Origin: CAZJHM01 sp964545925
GTDB taxonomy: Archaea; Iainarchaeota; Iainarchaeia; Iainarchaeales; CAZJHM01
Length of the DNA: 15,551 nt
Reading direction: 5' to 3'
Assembly (NCBI GenBank): GCA_964545925.1
Contig: CAZJHM010000017.1
Coordinates: 1 to 15,551, forward strand
Shown here piece after piece: positions 12,999-15,551 of the stretch (its first letter is position 1; every line of letters starts with the position of its first letter). The translations under genes and the position numbers were made by a program. Below the pieces are notes generated by a model, which saw only the letters and a list, made by a program, of their open reading frames with translations, was not told the DNA's origin and did no database searches.

Positions 12999-13942
12999 TG
13001 GATATTTTATACGGGGTTTGCGGAGTAGGTATGGGACATGTGTCAAGAAGTTCAAAGATAGTAAAAGAATTAAGTAAGAAAAATAATGTGACAATTATTG
13101 GACATGGGAATTCTGCTGATTATTTTAAAAAAGAAGGATTTGAAGTTTTGAAATATGAATATGTTAATTTAGGGGTTCATGAAAATTATTTAAGTGGAAG
13201 AAAATTGCTTATAAATACAGCATATGATTTGCCCAGAGTTATTTCAAGTTTTGTTAAACCTTTTGGGAAAATAAACGGTAGAAAAATTGACTTTGTTGTT
13301 TCGGATTTTGAATGGGCTTCACTCGCTTTAAGCAGATATTTTGGAGTAAAAAATTTAACAATTAGTAATTATCATTTAGTTGATTGTTTTGATTTTGAGA
13401 AACCTCTTTATTATTATATGAGAGAGGTTCCTATAATTTCTTACTTTAAGATGAATGCTGATAAAATAGTTATTCCTTGGGATGAGAGATTAGTTAAAAA
13501 AAAGGCGAAATATGTGTTTGCGGGGATTGAGAAAATTAAGAATGGGAAAATTGAAAAAGGAAAAGAATATTTTGGTTATTTCCCTGATGGAATTCCTGAT
13601 TTTTATACAGGGGAAGCTGCAAAAGGATGGAATAGAAAAAAGTTTTTAGATACTCTTTCTAAGGCAAAAGCATATTTTTCTCATGGGGGTTTTTCTGGAA
13701 TTATTGAGGCTTTGAATTTTCAGAAACCTATTGGGGTTGTTCCTACAAGAGGATTTTATGAAAGAGATTTTAATGCTCAAATGATAGAATATCTTGGATT
13801 TGGGAAAAAGATTAAAGACAAAAAAGATTATGAATTATTTGGAGAAAAAATTTCAGAATATTCTAAGAATATAAAAAAGAAAATCAAGCCTGAAAAAGAT
13901 GCTTTGAGTAGATGTGTTAGAAAAGAAATTAAGAAAGTTTAA
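12998..13942 (+). CDS. GT-B fold glycosyltransferase, MJ1255 family
   Basis: A 314-residue protein. The N-terminal GVGMGHVSRS (9-18) is the glycine-rich loop of MJ1255/MurG-like glycosyltransferases, followed by VTIIGHGNSADYFKKEGFEV and VVSDFEWASLALSRYFGVKN, which fit the first Rossmann domain. The C-terminal FSHGGFSGIIEAL (227-239) with VVPTRGFYERDFNAQMIEYL is the nucleotide-sugar-binding half. There is no signal peptide or clear membrane segment, so it acts in the cytoplasm or at the inner membrane face. Donor and acceptor sugars are unknown. A link to cell-surface glycans or to glycosylation of the sequon-rich S-layer protein 9 kb away is possible but purely inferred. The start overlaps the ABC ATPase stop. 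The last 14 nt overlap the convergent membrane-protein gene. Confidence 0.8.
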   Translation: MDILYGVCGVGMGHVSRSSKIVKELSKKNNVTIIGHGNSADYFKKEGFEVLKYEYVNLGVHENYLSGRKLLINTAYDLPRVISSFVKPFGKINGRKIDFVVSDFEWASLALSRYFGVKNLTISNYHLVDCFDFEKPLYYYMREVPIISYFKMNADKIVIPWDERLVKKKAKYVFAGIEKIKNGKIEKGKEYFGYFPDGIPDFYTGEAAKGWNRKKFLDTLSKAKAYFSHGGFSGIIEALNFQKPIGVVPTRGFYERDFNAQMIEYLGFGKKIKDKKDYELFGEKISEYSKNIKKKIKPEKDALSRCVRKEIKKV

Positions 13943-14882
13943 TTTTGTGAATTATTCTTTTTGTTCTTTCTTTTTGAGATTTTGTATAAGAGTCATATTT
14001 TCTTTTATGGTAAAGAAGAATTGAAGAATAAGAGAAAAATGAATAAAACCATGCTGTGAAAATTACTATAAATAAGATTGAGAAAAGTTTTATGATGTGA
14101 GAAACAAGAGATATAAAAAGGAAAAAGAAATCTGTTTTTTGGAATGTTATTTTATCAAGAGATAAAAAAGAAGTTGTTGTTATTGCTGAAAGAAATAAAA
14201 AAAGAAGTGAAAAGATAATTATTGCTCCTAGGACAAAAAGTGAAAAAGAGAGGGAAGAATAAAAATCTGTTTTTATTAAAGAGTAGATTTTTTTTATGTG
14301 AGAATGTTTTTCTTCATGGAAATTCTGGTAAAAAGAAACTAAGAAAAAAGGTAAGAGATAAAGAAAGAAGAAAAGAATTACAAAAACTGAAAGGTAAAAG
14401 AAAGATTGAGTTAGAAATTGAGTTTCTGTGGTTGCAGCAGTGTAAAGAAGATAGGAGATAAAAATGAAAAAAAGAATTACTGAAAGCCAAAGAAAATTTG
14501 TGCTTAATGTGTATTTGGATTTGTGTAGTGTTTGTTTTAGTATTTTTTTTGGGTTTAAGGTTGTGTTTTCAAAATCTGCTTGGGCAAAAGAAAGGAAAAA
14601 AGATTGAGATATAGAATGGATTAGAAAGATTAAGAAAAAGTAGATTGCAAATATAAGAGAAAAAATTATTGTTGCTTCTAAGTTGTATCTGATTAAAAAA
14701 ATTGAAGAGAGTTTTAAAGGCAAAAGATAATGGGAGGATAAGAAAGAAAGACAGAGATAAAAAATACCTGTTAGGATTGTTAGGGATAAGAAAAAGAAAA
14801 TTGAGAAAAAAGTAGTAAATGTTAGGTTTTTTAGGGAAAGGCTTCTTTTGAGAATATGTTCCAAAGAAAATGAATTATCCAT
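13929..14882 (-). CDS. Multi-spanning membrane protein of unknown function
   Basis: A 317-residue, very hydrophobic protein with about six to seven membrane segments (roughly 21-47, 69-97, 128-149, 160-184, 209-236 and one or two within 251-290) and a basic C-terminal tail (KRKYDSYTKSQKERTKR), which is probably cytoplasmic. The loops are short apart from about 100-127 and 186-208. Composition is extreme in Phe, Leu, Ser and Ile, partly reflecting the C/T-rich coding strand. I recognise no family; it lacks FtsX or MacB permease features, so I do not pair it with the ABC ATPase. A TATA-like box 25 nt before the ATG implies a leaderless message. The 3' end overlaps the glycosyltransferase gene by 14 nt on the opposite strand. 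Confidence 0.7.
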   Translation of the reverse strand: MDNSFSLEHILKRSLSLKNLTFTTFFSIFFFLSLTILTGIFYLCLSFLSSHYLLPLKLSSIFLIRYNLEATIIFSLIFAIYFFLIFLIHSISQSFFLSFAQADFENTTLNPKKILKQTLHKSKYTLSTNFLWLSVILFFIFISYLLYTAATTETQFLTQSFFYLSVFVILFFFLYLLPFFLVSFYQNFHEEKHSHIKKIYSLIKTDFYSSLSFSLFVLGAIIIFSLLFLFLSAITTTSFLSLDKITFQKTDFFFLFISLVSHIIKLFSILFIVIFTAWFYSFFSYSSILLYHKRKYDSYTKSQKERTKRIIHKIKLS

Positions 14883-14900
14883 GCAAAAAATAGGTTAAAA

Positions 14901-14913
14901 GTTTTTAAAAAGC
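14901..14913 (-). promoter_or_regulatory. TATA-like box of the membrane-protein gene
   Basis: Minus-strand GCTTTTTAAAAAC is centred 25 nt before the ATG at 14882. It also overlaps the short gap after the coiled-coil gene's stop, so the two minus-strand genes are probably transcribed separately. Confidence 0.5.
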
Positions 14914-14921
14914 TACTGCTT

Positions 14922-15233
14922 TTATTTTTTTGAGAGCATATTCTGGATTTCTTTTTTCAAAAAAGTATATTTCTTTTCTGTTTGAGAGATTGATTTTTTT
15001 ATTTTGGATATTACCTTTGTTAGTTTTGCTTTCTCTTTTTTGAAAAGAGATAATTCTTTTTCTAATTTTCTTAATCTTTGTTCTAAGAGTTTTAAATGTA
15101 AATTGGAGTTTTTGAGCTCTTGTTTTAAGATTGTCTTTTTATCTAAGAGGTTTTTTTGTAAAGAGTAGATTCTTACTATTTTTTCCAACTTTTTTTTTGA
15201 ATCTTTGGATTTCTTAAGCTCTTTTCTTTTCAT
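14922..15233 (-). CDS. Small lysine-rich coiled-coil protein
   Basis: A 103-residue protein predicted to be helical almost throughout. From about residue 10 it has heptad-like spacing of Leu and Ile among Lys and Glu, for example LHLKLLEQRLRKLEKELSLF and FLKKEIQNML. There is no cysteine, signal peptide or membrane segment, and no family I recognise. The N-terminus is strongly basic (MKRKELKKSKDSKKK), which could suit binding to nucleic acid or an acidic partner. A TATA-like box 26 nt before the ATG argues that it is a real, separately transcribed gene. It lies just upstream of the multi-spanning membrane-protein gene on the same strand; a functional link is not shown. Confidence 0.65.
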   Translation of the reverse strand: MKRKELKKSKDSKKKLEKIVRIYSLQKNLLDKKTILKQELKNSNLHLKLLEQRLRKLEKELSLFKKEKAKLTKVISKIKKSISQTEKKYTFLKKEIQNMLSKK

Positions 15234-15252
15234 AGGAGAAGTAGGAATAAGA

Positions 15253-15265
15253 AGTATATAATTTT
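15253..15265 (-). promoter_or_regulatory. TATA-like box of the coiled-coil gene
   Basis: Minus-strand AATTATATACTTC is centred 26 nt before the ATG at 15233. It is one of the clearer archaeal-type boxes in the window. A second palindromic TTTATAAA lies further upstream (around 15293-15302). Confidence 0.5.
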
Positions 15266-15361
15266 TTCTTTTTGTGGGTTCTGTAGAAATCCTTTATAAA
15301 GAGAGGCTAATTTTTAACAAAAAAATATAGAAATTTATTATCTTCAATAACACATAATAAA

Positions 15362-15398
15362 TTTTTTCTTAAACTTCTTTCTTTTTTCTTAAACTTCT
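15362..15398. repeat. 17-bp direct repeat, two copies
   Basis: TTTTTTCTTAAACTTCT occurs at 15362-15378 and again at 15382-15398, exact and 20 bp apart. It lies in the 224-nt gap (15234-15457) between the coiled-coil gene and the partial gene at the right edge. Apart from this repeat, the promoter and the terminator, I see no gene in that gap. Confidence 0.6.
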
Positions 15399-15408
15399 AG
15401 TTTTAGAT

Positions 15409-15450
15409 AAAAAAAAAGCTCCAATTTTTTTTTCTGGCTTCCTTGAAGCC
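15409..15450 (-). terminator. Hairpin and T9 terminator of the right-edge gene
   Basis: Seven nucleotides after the stop codon of the right-edge gene, GGCTTC and GAAGCC (15436-15441 with 15445-15450) form a six-pair stem with a three-nucleotide loop. Further downstream on the minus strand A9 (opposite 15425-15433) and T9 (opposite 15409-15417) can pair around TTGGAGC as a second hairpin, the T9 also serving as the termination tract. Confidence 0.6.
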
Positions 15451-15457
15451 AAACTTT

Positions 15458-15550
15458 TCAATTTTGCTTTTTACTTTGTTTTTTTTCTTGTTGAAGTTTT
15501 CCTTTGAGAATTTGCTTTAAAACTTTTAGCCTTCTATACGAAACAAGAGT
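15458..15550 (-). CDS. C-terminal end of an unidentified protein (last 30 residues)
   Basis: In the minus strand a frame open from the right edge encodes TLVSYRRLKVLKQILKGKLQ and a basic QEKKQSKKQN end before TGA at 15460-15458. The hairpin terminator directly after the stop, and the lack of any other open frame here, support a real gene end. The tail is basic and helical. It is too short to identify. Confidence 0.5.
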   Translation of the reverse strand, partial: TLVSYRRLKVLKQILKGKLQQEKKQSKKQN

Positions 15551-15551
15551 T

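Noticed and set aside
14222..14461. Lysine-rich plus-strand frame opposite the membrane-protein gene
   Set aside because: Its Lys/Arg/Glu content is the expected complement of Phe/Leu/Ser codons on the other strand; no promoter or ribosome binding site.
12998..14882. Treating the multi-spanning membrane protein as the permease of the ABC ATPase
   Set aside because: It is encoded on the opposite strand with its own promoter and lacks the few-helix layout with a large extracytoplasmic domain of FtsX/MacB permeases.
1..15551. CRISPR array, insertion sequence, prophage or toxin-antitoxin system
   Set aside because: No spaced repeat array, transposase, integrase, terminal inverted repeats or recognisable toxin pair was seen on either strand.

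Overview
The window looks like a chromosomal segment of a very AT-rich archaeon with a compact genome, most likely a DPANN lineage of the Pacearchaeota/Woesearchaeota type. The evidence is an archaeal two-subunit primase, a GINS subunit, aIF2-alpha, a PAC2 proteasome-assembly-type protein, endonuclease Q, a Methanococcus-type S-layer protein, TATA-like boxes about 25 nt before many start codons, and short or overlapping gene junctions. The lineage is inferred from these features; no database search was possible.

Left part (1-3914, minus strand): the start of an unrecognised secreted or membrane-anchored protein runs off the left edge. Next is a 979-residue S-layer protein gene with a hairpin/T-tract terminator, a strong ribosome binding site, a structured leader and two candidate TATA boxes. 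A 387-nt gene-free stretch holds its promoter region.

Middle (3915-10976): a winged-helix protein (minus) and a small SAM-dependent methyltransferase (plus) diverge from overlapping promoters. A plus-strand informational cluster follows: primase large subunit, primase small subunit, GINS, aIF2-alpha, PAC2 protein, a YbaK-type aminoacyl-tRNA deacylase and endonuclease Q. It joins replication, translation initiation, protein quality control and DNA repair, and resembles the known archaeal replication-translation gene neighbourhood, but L44e, S27e and Nop10 are absent from this copy.

Right part (10973-15551): an AmmeMemoRadiSam-type radical SAM enzyme and a BofA-like small membrane protein (both minus) diverge from an ABC transporter ATPase and a GT-B glycosyltransferase (plus) across one shared TATA-like element. 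The glycosyltransferase converges with a multi-spanning membrane protein (minus). A small coiled-coil protein (minus) and the last 30 codons of another minus-strand gene, followed by a terminator-like hairpin, close the window.

Two window-scale patterns stand out. First, most leading genes have a TATA-like box centred 24-27 nt before the start codon, implying leaderless mRNAs, while operon-internal genes mostly use GGTG or GGAG-type ribosome binding sites. Second, the plus strand carries far more G than C whichever strand is coding, which points to replication-strand bias.
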